From positions 62,001-126,000 of the forward strand of contig NZ_QWEL01000005.1 of assembly GCF_009935865.1 (NCBI RefSeq): a stretch of DNA of 64,000 nt, read 5' to 3'. Shown here in pieces: positions 18,132 to 26,391 of the stretch. Numbering within the stretch: the first letter of the stretch is position 1; each line of letters begins with the position of its first letter. The position numbers and the translations under genes were made by a program. This DNA comes from Odoribacter sp. Z80. GTDB lineage: Bacteria > Bacteroidota > Bacteroidia > Bacteroidales > Marinifilaceae. A model generated the notes under the pieces. That model saw only the letters and a list, made by a program, of their open reading frames with translations. It did not search any database and had not been told where the DNA came from.

Positions 18132-19355
18132 TTATTCTTCGGTTTCATTCTCCCCATAGTCCTGATAAAGAAAATCATTGTAAGGAAAACGGGCAGAATG
18201 AATTTCTTTAACAAGGTTGTACAACTTTTCTTTCAATTCTTCTATATTTTTTTTCTCGGCGGCAGAGATGTATACAGTTTCATTTCCCTGTTTTGACATC
18301 CACATTTGTTTGAGATCTTCCAGGCTGTAATTCTCTCGTTTGACGGGAGTTAAATCATCATCTTCTTTTTTGATGTATTGGAATGCATCTATCTTGTTGA
18401 AGACAAGAATAGTCGGTTTGGGTTCTTTAAGCAGTTCGGATAAAGTTTCATTGACTACTTTCATCTGATCTTCGAATTGAGGATGGGAGATGTCGATTAC
18501 ATGGAGAATGACATCTGCTTCTCTTACTTCATCTAAGGTAGATTTAAAAGATTCAATCAGGTGATGGGGTAACTTCCGGATAAAGCCGACAGTGTCGGCT
18601 AAAAGAAAAGGTACGTTCCGGATAGCTATTTTCCTGACGGTGGTGTCCAAAGTAGCAAAAAGTTTGTTTTCTGCAAAGACATCGGATTTGCTCAGTAGGT
18701 TCATCAAAGTGGATTTCCCCACATTTGTGTAACCTACCAGGGCAACCCGCACTAATTTCCCCCGGTTTTTGCGTTGAATGACTTTTTGCTTGTCTATTTT
18801 ACTTAACTCTTCCTTTAACCGGGTGATTTTATCGCGGATAATTCTTCGGTCGGTCTCGATCTCTGTCTCTCCCGGACCTCTTAGTCCGATACCTCCTTTT
18901 TGCCGTTCTAAGTGGGTCCACATGCCGGCCAGCCGGGGTAAAAGATATTGGTATTGGGCTAACTCCACCTGGGTTTTGGCATGAGCAGTACGGGCTCTGC
19001 TGGCAAAAATATCCAGTATGAGATTGGTTCGGTCTAATATTTTAATTCCGGGAAACATCGCTTCGATGTTTCTTAACTGGGTGGGACTAAGCTCATCGTC
19101 GAAAATGAGCATATCCACTTCATTGTCCTGGGTGTAAGCTTTAATTTCTTCTAATTTCCCTTTTCCTATAAAAGTAGCATGGACGGGCTTGTCCAAATTC
19201 TGTGTGAAAATCCTGACAGTTTGAGCTCCTGCCGTTTCCGCCAGAAAAGACAATTCTTCCAAATATTCACTCATCCGGTCATAGCCTACTCCTTTCGATT
19301 GTAGGGCTACTCCCACTAATATTGCTTTCTCTGCTTCTTTGCCGGTTGAATACAT
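18132..19355 (-). CDS. hflX: GTPase HflX
   Basis: Ribosome-associated GTPase of 407 residues that in other bacteria splits or rescues stalled and heat-damaged 70S ribosomes. The N-terminal HflX domain (about 1-190) includes LDRTNLILDIFASRARTAH and the glycine-rich KGGIGLRGPGETEIE. The G domain has GYTNVGKST (G1), DTVGFIRKLPH (G3) and FNKID (G4). The frame runs upstream to 19505, but the ATG at 19355 is chosen: the extra 50 residues would read through the tonB terminator and into tonB and resemble no HflX. It lies downstream of tonB but is separated by that terminator. Confidence 0.94.
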   Translation of the reverse strand: MYSTGKEAEKAILVGVALQSKGVGYDRMSEYLEELSFLAETAGAQTVRIFTQNLDKPVHATFIGKGKLEEIKAYTQDNEVDMLIFDDELSPTQLRNIEAMFPGIKILDRTNLILDIFASRARTAHAKTQVELAQYQYLLPRLAGMWTHLERQKGGIGLRGPGETEIETDRRIIRDKITRLKEELSKIDKQKVIQRKNRGKLVRVALVGYTNVGKSTLMNLLSKSDVFAENKLFATLDTTVRKIAIRNVPFLLADTVGFIRKLPHHLIESFKSTLDEVREADVILHVIDISHPQFEDQMKVVNETLSELLKEPKPTILVFNKIDAFQYIKKEDDDLTPVKRENYSLEDLKQMWMSKQGNETVYISAAEKKNIEELKEKLYNLVKEIHSARFPYNDFLYQDYGENETEE

Positions 19356-19370
19356 ATATATTAAATTAAA

Positions 19371-19406
19371 GTAAAAAAAGGGCTGACATATTGAATGGCA
19401 GCCCTT
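19371..19406 (-). terminator. Rho-independent terminator of tonB
   Basis: Inverted repeat of 8 bp (AAGGGCTG at 19378-19385, CAGCCCTT at 19399-19406) with a run of T after it on the minus strand, 20 bp past the tonB stop. Confidence 0.7.
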
Positions 19407-19426
19407 ACTATTTTGGTAAATTCCTT

Positions 19427-20116
19427 TTAGTTGGATAACCGGAAATTGATAGGTACGTTGTAAGAAACTCTTACAGGTTTTCCTCTTTGTTTTCCAGGTT
19501 TCCATTTGGGCATGGATTGTACCACCCGCACGGCTTCCTTATCCAATGAGGCATCCACTCCCCTCAATACTTTTACGTTAGTAATGGAACCGTCTTTTTC
19601 AATGACAAACTGAACAAAAACTTTTCCCTGAATTCCGTTTTCCTGAGCAATGACCGGATATTTTACATTTTTGTTAATCCATCTTACAGGATCTCCACCC
19701 GGAAATGAAGGCATATCTTCTACAACAACGAAAAGACTTTCTTCTCCCGTTTCTTCTCCGTCATATTCTCCGAAGTCACTGGGATTTTCGACAGGTTTAT
19801 TTTCCGATTCATCTTCTGCATCCAGAATCTCGAGGTCTTCATCAATATTGGTATCATCTTCTACAATATCAATAAGGTCTGTCAATTTCGGCGCTGGAGG
19901 AGGGGGTGGAGGAGGTTTCAACATATGTTGGGTAATAGGAATAATTTCCTCCTCTATCTGTTCTTCAGCGACAGTCTGGAATTGGCTTACTTCTTCACTG
20001 GAAGTTTTCCATTCAAAAGCAAATAACAGAACCGCTAAAGCCAGAGCAAGTCCGATCTCAAAGAAAAGGCCTTTCTTCCCTTCCAGATCCGCTTTCGGTG
20101 ACTTCTTTATTTCCAT
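19427..20116 (-). CDS. tonB: Energy transducer TonB
   Basis: Inner-membrane protein of 229 residues that couples the proton gradient to outer-membrane TonB-dependent receptors, such as the SusC proteins of this window. It has a short cytoplasmic N-terminus, one membrane helix (about 21-38, IGLALALAVLLFAF), an acidic and proline-rich periplasmic spacer with seven consecutive prolines (about 70-76), and a C-terminal TonB domain (about 140-229) with GKVFVQFVIEKDGSI and the final NFRL. ExbB/ExbD genes are not adjacent. Confidence 0.92.
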   Translation of the reverse strand: MEIKKSPKADLEGKKGLFFEIGLALALAVLLFAFEWKTSSEEVSQFQTVAEEQIEEEIIPITQHMLKPPPPPPPAPKLTDLIDIVEDDTNIDEDLEILDAEDESENKPVENPSDFGEYDGEETGEESLFVVVEDMPSFPGGDPVRWINKNVKYPVIAQENGIQGKVFVQFVIEKDGSITNVKVLRGVDASLDKEAVRVVQSMPKWKPGKQRGKPVRVSYNVPINFRLSN

Positions 20117-20273
20117 GATATGAATTTAATGTATTTAATATTCTCTTCTATTTCGGGGTAAAAATAAAGAAAATCAGATTAAGTACCAATATTTCAAACG
20201 TTTTTTTTGAATGAAAAGTTAAATTTTGCTATCCGGTGTTTCGGGTCTCTTAAAATATTTAACAAATTCTCCG

Positions 20274-20281
20274 TATATTTG
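20274..20281 (+). promoter_or_regulatory. Possible -7 element of the phosphopantetheinyl transferase gene
   Basis: TATATTTG matches TAnnTTTG and lies 18 nt before the ATG at 20300. A -33 element at the right distance is not clear. The element supports the downstream ATG over the TTG at 20207. Confidence 0.45.
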
Positions 20282-20299
20282 TTTCTTCACTCAGAGATT

Positions 20300-20959
20300 A
20301 TGCTGAAAATATATTATACGCGGATTTCGGATACGGCCGATTGGAATGATGATGATTTTTTCAGATACATCAGTCCCCGGAATCGTGAGTTGATTGCTGC
20401 CTGTCAAAATGCCTCCGTTAAACGGGAGAAAATGGTTGGCGAAGGTATGTTAAGGTTGTTGCTGCAAAGATGGGGAGGCCGGCCGGCCGAGAGCTGGTCT
20501 GTCGTTCGGGGAGAACATGGAAAGCCTTATCTGGTTGATGCTCCGGAACCGCTTTTTTTTAATTTGTCTCATTCTGGGGATTATGTTGTGTGTGCCCTTT
20601 CAGACCGGGAAGTTGGTGTGGATATTCAAAAAATCGGTGGCATGAAACTTGAAATAGCCAGGCGTTTTTTTCATCCGTCGGAGACGGAAGCATTGGAAAC
20701 GGTCAAAGGAACAGAGCAAATAGATTTATTTTATCGTTACTGGGCTGTAAAAGAAAGTTTCCTGAAATACAAGGGAAAAGGATTGTCGGGTTCTTTGGCT
20801 GGTTTTTGTATGGAGACAGTGGATGGGGAAACGATGATCAGACAGGAAGGAAAGAAAATACCCGTATACCTGAAAGAATGCCGGATAGCTTCCGGGTATT
20901 GTTGTTTTATATGTGCAGAAACAGCCGACTTGCCTGAAATTCTGCCTTTTTCTTTTTAA
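20300..20959 (+). CDS. 4'-phosphopantetheinyl transferase superfamily protein
   Basis: Transfers the phosphopantetheine arm of coenzyme A to a serine of carrier proteins. The 219-residue protein is of the Sfp type, with NLSHSGDYVVCAL, the Mg-binding GVDIQKIG and the hallmark YWAVKESFLKYKGKGL. The frame is open back to a TTG at 20207, but the ATG at 20300 directly follows a promoter-like element and gives the normal N-terminus. The acyl-carrier partner (fatty acid or secondary metabolite) is not visible; the gene stands alone between divergent tonB and convergent asd. Confidence 0.9.
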   Translation: MLKIYYTRISDTADWNDDDFFRYISPRNRELIAACQNASVKREKMVGEGMLRLLLQRWGGRPAESWSVVRGEHGKPYLVDAPEPLFFNLSHSGDYVVCALSDREVGVDIQKIGGMKLEIARRFFHPSETEALETVKGTEQIDLFYRYWAVKESFLKYKGKGLSGSLAGFCMETVDGETMIRQEGKKIPVYLKECRIASGYCCFICAETADLPEILPFSF

Positions 20960-20965
20960 AATTTT

Positions 20966-21006
20966 CGGGATTTCTTTATCGGACAACAGTCACTAAAGAA
21001 ATCCCG
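20966..21006. repeat. Inverted repeat between convergent genes
   Basis: A perfect 13-bp inverted repeat (CGGGATTTCTTTA at 20966-20978 and its complement at 20994-21006) with a 15-nt loop, between the transferase and asd stops. There is no clear T run on either strand, so a terminator role is likely from position but not proven by form. Confidence 0.5.
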
Positions 21007-21015
21007 GAAAGGAGG

Positions 21016-22023
21016 TTATAAACCTTTATTTTGGTATAAATATTCCGCTATCTGGATGGCATTCAGAGCTGCTCCTTTTTTGATTTGGTCTCCTACGATC
21101 CAGAAAGTTAAGCCATTTTCGTCTGCCAGGTCTTTGCGGATGCGACCGACATATACCGGGTCTTTACCGGATAAGAAAAGGGGCATGGGGTAGTCTTTTT
21201 CAGCCGGATTGTCCTGTAATACCACTCCTTCTGCTTTAGAAAATGCCTCCCGGACCTCCTCTATGGATAAGGGACGTTCGGTTTCGAGCCATACGCTTTC
21301 AGAATGAGCCCTTAAAGCGGGAACTCTGACACAGGTGGAACTTACCCGGATGTCGGAATGCATGATTTTCCGGGTTTCGTTGTACATCTTCATTTCTTCT
21401 TTAGTGTAGCCGTTCTCTGTGAATACGTCTATCTGAGGAATCAAATTGAAAGCTAATTGATAAGCAAATTTTTCTACAGTAGGTTTTTCACCGGCAAGGA
21501 CCTGTTGGTATTGGTGATATAATTCATCCATAGCGGCAGCTCCGGCACCGCTGGCTGCCTGATAGGTCGACACACGGGCTCTTTTGATGTGGCTCAATTG
21601 TTCAATGGCTTTCAAGGCCACTACCAGGAGAATGGTGGTACAATTGGGATTGGCAATGATTCCCCGGGGACGTTTCAGGGCATCTTGGGGATTTACCTCA
21701 GGTACAACCAAAGGAACTTCATCATCCATCCGAAAAGCACTGGAATTGTCGATCATTACAGTCCCGTATTTGGTGATGGTTTCGGCAAATTCTTTCGATG
21801 TTCCTGCTCCGGCAGACGTGAAAGCAATGTCTACGTCTTTAAAGTCGTCATTGTGTTGAAGAAGTTTTACAGTGATTTCTTTTCCCCGGAAAGTATATTT
21901 TCGGCCGGCACTACGACTGGAACCGAATAGTAATAGTTCATCAATAGGAAAATTTCTTTCTTCCAATACCTGTAAGAGTTCCTGGCCTACAGCTCCGCTT
22001 GCTCCGACAATAGCTACTTTCAT
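21016..22023 (-). CDS. asd: Aspartate-semialdehyde dehydrogenase
   Basis: Reduces aspartyl phosphate to aspartate semialdehyde, the branch point to lysine/diaminopimelate, methionine and threonine. The 335-residue protein has the NADP-binding [11 protein letters not shown], the active-site Cys128 in NPNCTT, the [14 protein letters not shown] stretch and the C-terminal [13 protein letters not shown]. Length and motifs match bacterial Asd. It is a single gene on the minus strand with AT-rich upstream DNA. Confidence 0.97.
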   Translation of the reverse strand: MKVAIVGASGAVGQELLQVLEERNFPIDELLLFGSSRSAGRKYTFRGKEITVKLLQHNDDFKDVDIAFTSAGAGTSKEFAETITKYGTVMIDNSSAFRMDDEVPLVVPEVNPQDALKRPRGIIANPNCTTILLVVALKAIEQLSHIKRARVSTYQAASGAGAAAMDELYHQYQQVLAGEKPTVEKFAYQLAFNLIPQIDVFTENGYTKEEMKMYNETRKIMHSDIRVSSTCVRVPALRAHSESVWLETERPLSIEEVREAFSKAEGVVLQDNPAEKDYPMPLFLSGKDPVYVGRIRKDLADENGLTFWIVGDQIKKGAALNAIQIAEYLYQNKGL

Positions 22024-22055
22024 TTTTCAATTGTATTTAACGATTTAATTGAATG

Positions 22056-22063
22056 CAAAATTA
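22056..22063 (-). promoter_or_regulatory. Possible -7 element of asd
   Basis: On the minus strand TAATTTTG matches TAnnTTTG 33 nt before the asd ATG. No -33 partner is evident at normal spacing. Confidence 0.3.
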
Positions 22064-22374
22064 AAAAAAATCTTAGACCGGAAAATGTCACTTTATAAAG
22101 TTTGAGCAGGCTTACAAGGAAATAATTATGGGAAAAAATTGTAAATCAGATTTTTAAAATTATATACATTGTTTAAATTTTAACAATTAATGTCGGGGAT
22201 GTTTTTTTTGCAATGGATTCAAGGGTATACTGATGCAAGGGGAATGTATATAATTGCCTTGCCTATTATTTTCAAATGTTTAGCATAAATTTTCCATCCT
22301 GACTTCTCTCATTTCGTATAATCTGACAATTGGATAATATTGATACTTGTTTAAATAACTTTAAATGATTGATT
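22064..22374. other. AT-rich intergenic region between divergent asd and the YtfJ-like gene
   Basis: About 310 bp without a supported gene. It is AT-rich, with several short poly-T and poly-A runs. A near-match to a -7 element (TAACTTTA, 22356-22363) lies just before the rightward gene. I see no RNA gene or repeat. Confidence 0.5.
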
Positions 22375-22890
22375 ATGAAACAATTGTTGTTTTCTTTGAT
22401 TTTTGTTTCTGTACTGATTACAGTTGAAGGTTTTGGACAGGTCGGTGAAAGAGTTGTTCCTGTAGAGGTTGTGAATACTAAAAAACAGGTGGTGAGTTTA
22501 CCGATGCTGGGCGAGAAGAATCTCTTGATTTTTTATGCCGATCCTTCCCATCCTCGTCAGAATAAAAGTTTCCGGACCTATTTGAAAAAACATCCCATCA
22601 ATAGTCCGGGTATAGATTCTTATGGCGTTGTCAATATGGCTGCCGCACCTATGCTTTCTGATGATTTGATACGGAAAATGGCCCTAAAAGAAATCCGGGG
22701 GACCAATGCCCAAGTTTATTTCGACCCGAAGGGTGTGTTGGCAGAGACGTGGCACTTGCCTGGAGCTAATCGTAATTTTGCCATTATTTTTGTCAACCGG
22801 GACCAAGTGATTGAGTTTTATAAGGCCGGCCAACTGACACAACAGGAACAAAACCAGGTGTTGGACCTCATTCAAAAGTATAAGGAGTAG
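22375..22890 (+). CDS. YtfJ-like periplasmic protein with thioredoxin-like fold, no cysteines
   Basis: Exported protein of 171 residues with a signal peptide (about 1-20, ending near EGFGQ). The rest resembles YtfJ/TlpA-like thioredoxin folds: NLLIFYADPSHPRQNKSF near the position of a redox site, VYFDPKGVLAETW, and FAIIFVNRDQVIEFY before a last helix. No cysteine is present anywhere, so it cannot act as a thiol oxidoreductase. The ATG at 22375 is preferred over the TTG two codons earlier because it directly precedes the basic signal start. Function unknown; the fold assignment is moderate. Confidence 0.68.
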   Translation: MKQLLFSLIFVSVLITVEGFGQVGERVVPVEVVNTKKQVVSLPMLGEKNLLIFYADPSHPRQNKSFRTYLKKHPINSPGIDSYGVVNMAAAPMLSDDLIRKMALKEIRGTNAQVYFDPKGVLAETWHLPGANRNFAIIFVNRDQVIEFYKAGQLTQQEQNQVLDLIQKYKE

Positions 22891-22912
22891 GTATCTTTCA
22901 AGAATGAATTTA

Positions 22913-22962
22913 CAAAAAAAATGTGGAAAATATGGGAAAGACCTTCCCTCATTTTCCACATT
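22913..22962 (-). terminator. Terminator of typA
   Basis: Long inverted repeat (22920-22938 and 22944-22962, arm AATGTGGAAAAT..GGGAA, two internal mismatches) with a 5-nt loop and a run of eight T after it on the minus strand. It lies between the convergent YtfJ-like and typA genes. Confidence 0.75.
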
Positions 22963-22984
22963 CTATGTTTGAAGATTCACCCGC

Positions 22985-24808
22985 TTATTCTTCGCTGGCA
23001 GCTATTCTTTTGCTTTGGCGTTTTCGTTCAGTTTCGTCCAGGATAATTTTGCGAAGTCTCATGGAATGGGGGGTTACTTCCACATATTCGTCCTCTTGGA
23101 TGTATTCCAATGCTTCTTCTAAACTGAATTTTACCGGTGGGGCAATGTTCACCTTATCATCTGAGCCACTGGCCCGCATGTTGGTCAGTTTTTTGGATTT
23201 ACAGACATTAATGACAATGTCATCGGGACGCGTACTTTCTCCGATTACCTGGCCGGCATAGACGGTTTCACCCGGTTCGATAAAGAATTTTCCTCTATCC
23301 TGAAGTTTATTGATAGCATAAGCAAACGTATCTCCCGTTTCCATGGCTATCAGGGAACCGTTGATACGCATTTCTATTTCTCCTTTATATGGTTCGAAAC
23401 CTTTCAGACGGTGAGCGATGATGGCTTCTCCCGCAGAGGCTGTCAGAAGATTACTGCGTAAACCGATAATACCGCGGGAGGGTATATCAAAATCAAGGTG
23501 TACCCGTTCTCCCCGGGTTTCCATGTTATTCAGCACTCCTTTTCGTTTGGTTACCATTTCTATGGCTTTTCCTGAAAATTCTTCGGGAATGTCAATGGTC
23601 AGTTCTTCTATCGGTTCACATTTTTGTCCGTTGATTTCTTTGATGATTACTTTAGGTTGTCCCACCTGAAGTTCATAGCCTTCGCGTCTCATGGTTTCGA
23701 TGAGTACGCTCAGATGGAGTACACCCCGGCCGAATACAATAAAGGAATCCGCACTTAAACCTGGTTCAACACGCAAAGCCAGATTTTTCTCCAGTTCTTT
23801 ATCAAGACGCTCTTTGATGTGACGGGAAGTCACGTATTTACCGTCTTTGCCGAAGAATGGGGAATTATTGATGGTGAACAGCATACTCATGGTCGGTTCG
23901 TCAATGGCTATGGGAGTTAGAGCCTCCGGATTTTCGTAGTCGGCAACGGTATCACCGATTTCAAATCCTTCGATGCCTACAAGGGCACAAATTTCTCCGG
24001 CTTCTACTTCGTCGACTTTTTGTTTTTCCAGACCTTCAAATAACATCAGTTCTTTGATTTTGCTTTTTATCCGTGTTATCCCGTCGCGCTTGCACAACGT
24101 GACATTCATGCCTGCTTTTAATTTGCCCCGTGTAAGTTTCCCGATAGCAATACGTCCGATGTAGGAAGAATATTCCAGGGAGGTAACCATCATTTGGGGA
24201 GTGCCTTCGGCAACTTCCGGCTCCGGTATATTTTCAATAATGGCATCCAATAATGGGGTAATGTCTTCCGTGCGGTTGCGCCAGTCGGTGGACATCCAGT
24301 TTTGTTTTGCACTGCCATAAAGAGTGACAAAGTCCAATTGTTCTTCGCTGGCTCCCAGGGCAAACATTAAATCGAATACCTCTTCCTGGACTTCGTCCGG
24401 ACGGCAGTTGGGTTTGTCTACTTTATTAACAACAACAATGGCTTTTTTGCCTAAGTTCAGCGCTTTTTGTAACACAAATCGGGTTTGTGGCATTGTTCCT
24501 TCAAAAGCATCTACCAGTAAGATAACGCCGTCAGCCATATTCAGGACCCGTTCTACTTCTCCTCCGAAATCGGAGTGTCCCGGGGTATCAATGATATTTA
24601 TTTTGTAATCTTTATAGTGAACGGATACATTCTTCGCCAAGATAGTAATTCCGCGCTCACGTTCCTGGTCGTTGTTATCCAATATTAAATCTCCACTGGT
24701 TTTTTCATTCTCCCTGAATAGTTTGCCCTGCAATATCATTTTGTCCACGAGGGTTGTTTTGCCGTGGTCAACATGAGCAATAATGGCAATGTTTCTTAAT
24801 TTCCGCAT
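22985..24808 (-). CDS. typA: Ribosome-associated GTPase TypA/BipA
   Basis: Translational GTPase of 607 residues related to EF-G and LepA, involved in ribosome assembly and in stress and low-temperature growth. G1 is AHVDHGKTTLVDKM, G3 is DTPGHSDFGGEVERV and G4 is VNKVDKPN. The domain order G, beta-barrel, two EF-G-like domains and the TypA-specific C-terminus (GSDDKVNIAPP, LEEALEYIQEDEYVEVTP) is complete. It is monocistronic, with a terminator at the convergent boundary. Confidence 0.97.
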   Translation of the reverse strand: MRKLRNIAIIAHVDHGKTTLVDKMILQGKLFRENEKTSGDLILDNNDQERERGITILAKNVSVHYKDYKINIIDTPGHSDFGGEVERVLNMADGVILLVDAFEGTMPQTRFVLQKALNLGKKAIVVVNKVDKPNCRPDEVQEEVFDLMFALGASEEQLDFVTLYGSAKQNWMSTDWRNRTEDITPLLDAIIENIPEPEVAEGTPQMMVTSLEYSSYIGRIAIGKLTRGKLKAGMNVTLCKRDGITRIKSKIKELMLFEGLEKQKVDEVEAGEICALVGIEGFEIGDTVADYENPEALTPIAIDEPTMSMLFTINNSPFFGKDGKYVTSRHIKERLDKELEKNLALRVEPGLSADSFIVFGRGVLHLSVLIETMRREGYELQVGQPKVIIKEINGQKCEPIEELTIDIPEEFSGKAIEMVTKRKGVLNNMETRGERVHLDFDIPSRGIIGLRSNLLTASAGEAIIAHRLKGFEPYKGEIEMRINGSLIAMETGDTFAYAINKLQDRGKFFIEPGETVYAGQVIGESTRPDDIVINVCKSKKLTNMRASGSDDKVNIAPPVKFSLEEALEYIQEDEYVEVTPHSMRLRKIILDETERKRQSKRIAASEE

Positions 24809-24908
24809 TTGTGTATTTATAAAAATAAGTGCTAATCCGTCTGTTCCCCGGATGTTCCATTCAGATTATACCTTGGCATGCAGGTTTTCAGACGACTTTT
24901 TAGGGGGA

Positions 24909-24916
24909 CAAAATTA
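24909..24916 (-). promoter_or_regulatory. Possible -7 element of typA
   Basis: On the minus strand TAATTTTG matches TAnnTTTG, about 100 nt before the typA ATG. No -33 partner is clear. Confidence 0.28.
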
Positions 24917-25208
24917 CAATAAAATATGGAGAATGAATCGGTATGGCCTAAAAAAGGGAAAAATTTCTGAGAAAAAGAAGGGATTACGGCGTATCGTTTG
25001 TTGCCGGATTGTTTTTTTAAGATTAAGTGTAGGGCGCGGTCGTATTTATATTAAAGGAAACAGTTCCGATGGTCTGTCAGTTCACATCCATTCCCCTTGA
25101 GTCAGTATAACTTTTCAATGTTGTGTAGCGGAAGGACGAATCATGGATTCATATATATAAAAAAGTTGTTTTAAATGTGACCGTTTTTTATGGAATTGGA
25201 TATTTATA
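24917..25208. other. Intergenic region between divergent typA and lipoprotein gene
   Basis: Part of a 473-bp gap. A frame can be read across 24783-25100 on the plus strand, but it starts inside typA and its composition is not protein-like. I see no structured RNA, repeat or tRNA here. Confidence 0.5.
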
Positions 25209-25216
25209 TATATTTG
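25209..25216 (+). promoter_or_regulatory. Possible -7 element of the lipoprotein gene
   Basis: TATATTTG matches TAnnTTTG 65 nt before the ATG at 25282, in a very AT-rich stretch. No -33 element is seen at the normal distance, so the match could be chance. Confidence 0.35.
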
Positions 25217-25281
25217 CATATATTAAAATAAATATGGTTCCGGAAAACAATTTTGTTGTGTAATTTAAAATACAAAGAAAG

Positions 25282-26160
25282 ATGAGAAAGTTTTATTTAT
25301 TTATGGCGGCAGTTTTCTGTGCTGCAACTACTTTTACTGGTTGTTCTGATGATGATGGTGGGAATGATGGTTCCGGCGGAAATGGACAGGGGGCTGGTAA
25401 CGGTGGTTCCGGTGTTGTTGTTCTGGCTAAGAAAGTTGCTAAGGTTTCAGTACTGAACGATGAAGGTGAGGTCTCTGAAACTTATCTGTTTAATTACGAC
25501 CAGGAAGGAAGAGTTTCAAAGATAATCAATCAGTATGGTCCTGGAGGAGGTTACCAGGAAGAAAAAACTTTTTCTTATGGTGATAATAAAATTACCATTA
25601 CTGAGGATGATGAAGAGTCTGTCATTACTCTGAAAGATGGTAAAGCCGTTAGCTATACTGAAAAAGATGGTAATTATGAAGATACTTATAGTTTCACTTA
25701 TTCCGGTAATTATTTATATCAGGTGGAGAATGTGGAGAAACACCTGTCGAACGGAAATTGGTCAGTGGATTATGAAAGTAAAACGACCTATAATGTGAAA
25801 AACGGTAATTTGTCTTCTGTTAAGAATGTTTGGAAAGAAGAAGAGGAAGAGGCGGAAACAGCAACAGGTTTTTTCCAATATGGAAATGTGGCTAATAATG
25901 CAAATATTGACCTGGGATTTATTTGTTATGATATGGATGCCTCGGAATTGCATGTTTTGTGTGTATTGGGAGCCCGTTATCAGAATCTGCCGGCTTCTAT
26001 GTCCTCTCGTGATGGTGGATGGACTTATGATGTGAATTATTCTTATGTGGTTGACAAAGATAATTATGTGACTAAGATTACAATGGTTTCAGTGGAAGCT
26101 GGAGAAGGGAAAAGTTATCGTGAAACAGCAGTATATGAGATTGTCTATGCTGAGAATTAA
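25282..26160 (+). CDS. Surface-type lipoprotein with glycine-rich linker
   Basis: Lipoprotein of 292 residues: signal peptide with lipobox FTGC (Cys21), followed by an acidic SDDDGGND stretch, which in Bacteroidetes often marks export to the cell surface, and then a Gly/Ser/Asn linker to about residue 44. The rest is beta-rich with repeated YD.EGRVSKI-like and FSYGDNKITI-like strands, resembling the DUF4595 group of bacterial lipoproteins. No catalytic residues are recognisable. It stands alone with its own terminator, upstream of the SusC/SusD locus. Surface placement is inferred from the acidic signal. Confidence 0.78.
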   Translation: MRKFYLFMAAVFCAATTFTGCSDDDGGNDGSGGNGQGAGNGGSGVVVLAKKVAKVSVLNDEGEVSETYLFNYDQEGRVSKIINQYGPGGGYQEEKTFSYGDNKITITEDDEESVITLKDGKAVSYTEKDGNYEDTYSFTYSGNYLYQVENVEKHLSNGNWSVDYESKTTYNVKNGNLSSVKNVWKEEEEEAETATGFFQYGNVANNANIDLGFICYDMDASELHVLCVLGARYQNLPASMSSRDGGWTYDVNYSYVVDKDNYVTKITMVSVEAGEGKSYRETAVYEIVYAEN

Positions 26161-26204
26161 TCCGGGGATTCCGGGTTTTATATTCCTGTTTTAAGTGGAA
26201 TTAA

Positions 26205-26243
26205 AAGAGGCGGCTGTCATTCCGGACAGCCGCCTCTTATTGT
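26205..26243 (+). terminator. Rho-independent terminator of the lipoprotein gene
   Basis: A perfect 14-bp inverted repeat (26205-26218 and 26225-26238, arm AAGAGGCGGCTGTC) with a 6-nt loop, followed by a T-rich stretch. Confidence 0.8.
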
Positions 26244-26391
26244 ATTGTTTCTTCCTTTTCGTATTTGTGGTATACTGTTTTGTGAAAAATTAATGTTAAA
26301 AAGACGATTTTTTTTGTTATATCACAAAATTTACCTATATATTTTTCTACTTTTATGCCGATCAATATTTATTCATTAAAAGTGGAAGATT

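Noticed and set aside
19356-19505. N-terminal extension of HflX
   Set aside because: The extra 50 residues would be coded across the tonB terminator and the tonB 3' end and match no HflX.
24783-25100. Open reading frame of 105 codons on the plus strand before the lipoprotein gene
   Set aside because: It begins inside typA on the opposite strand, and its composition (Lys, Arg, Cys and Ile in irregular runs) shows no domain or signal.
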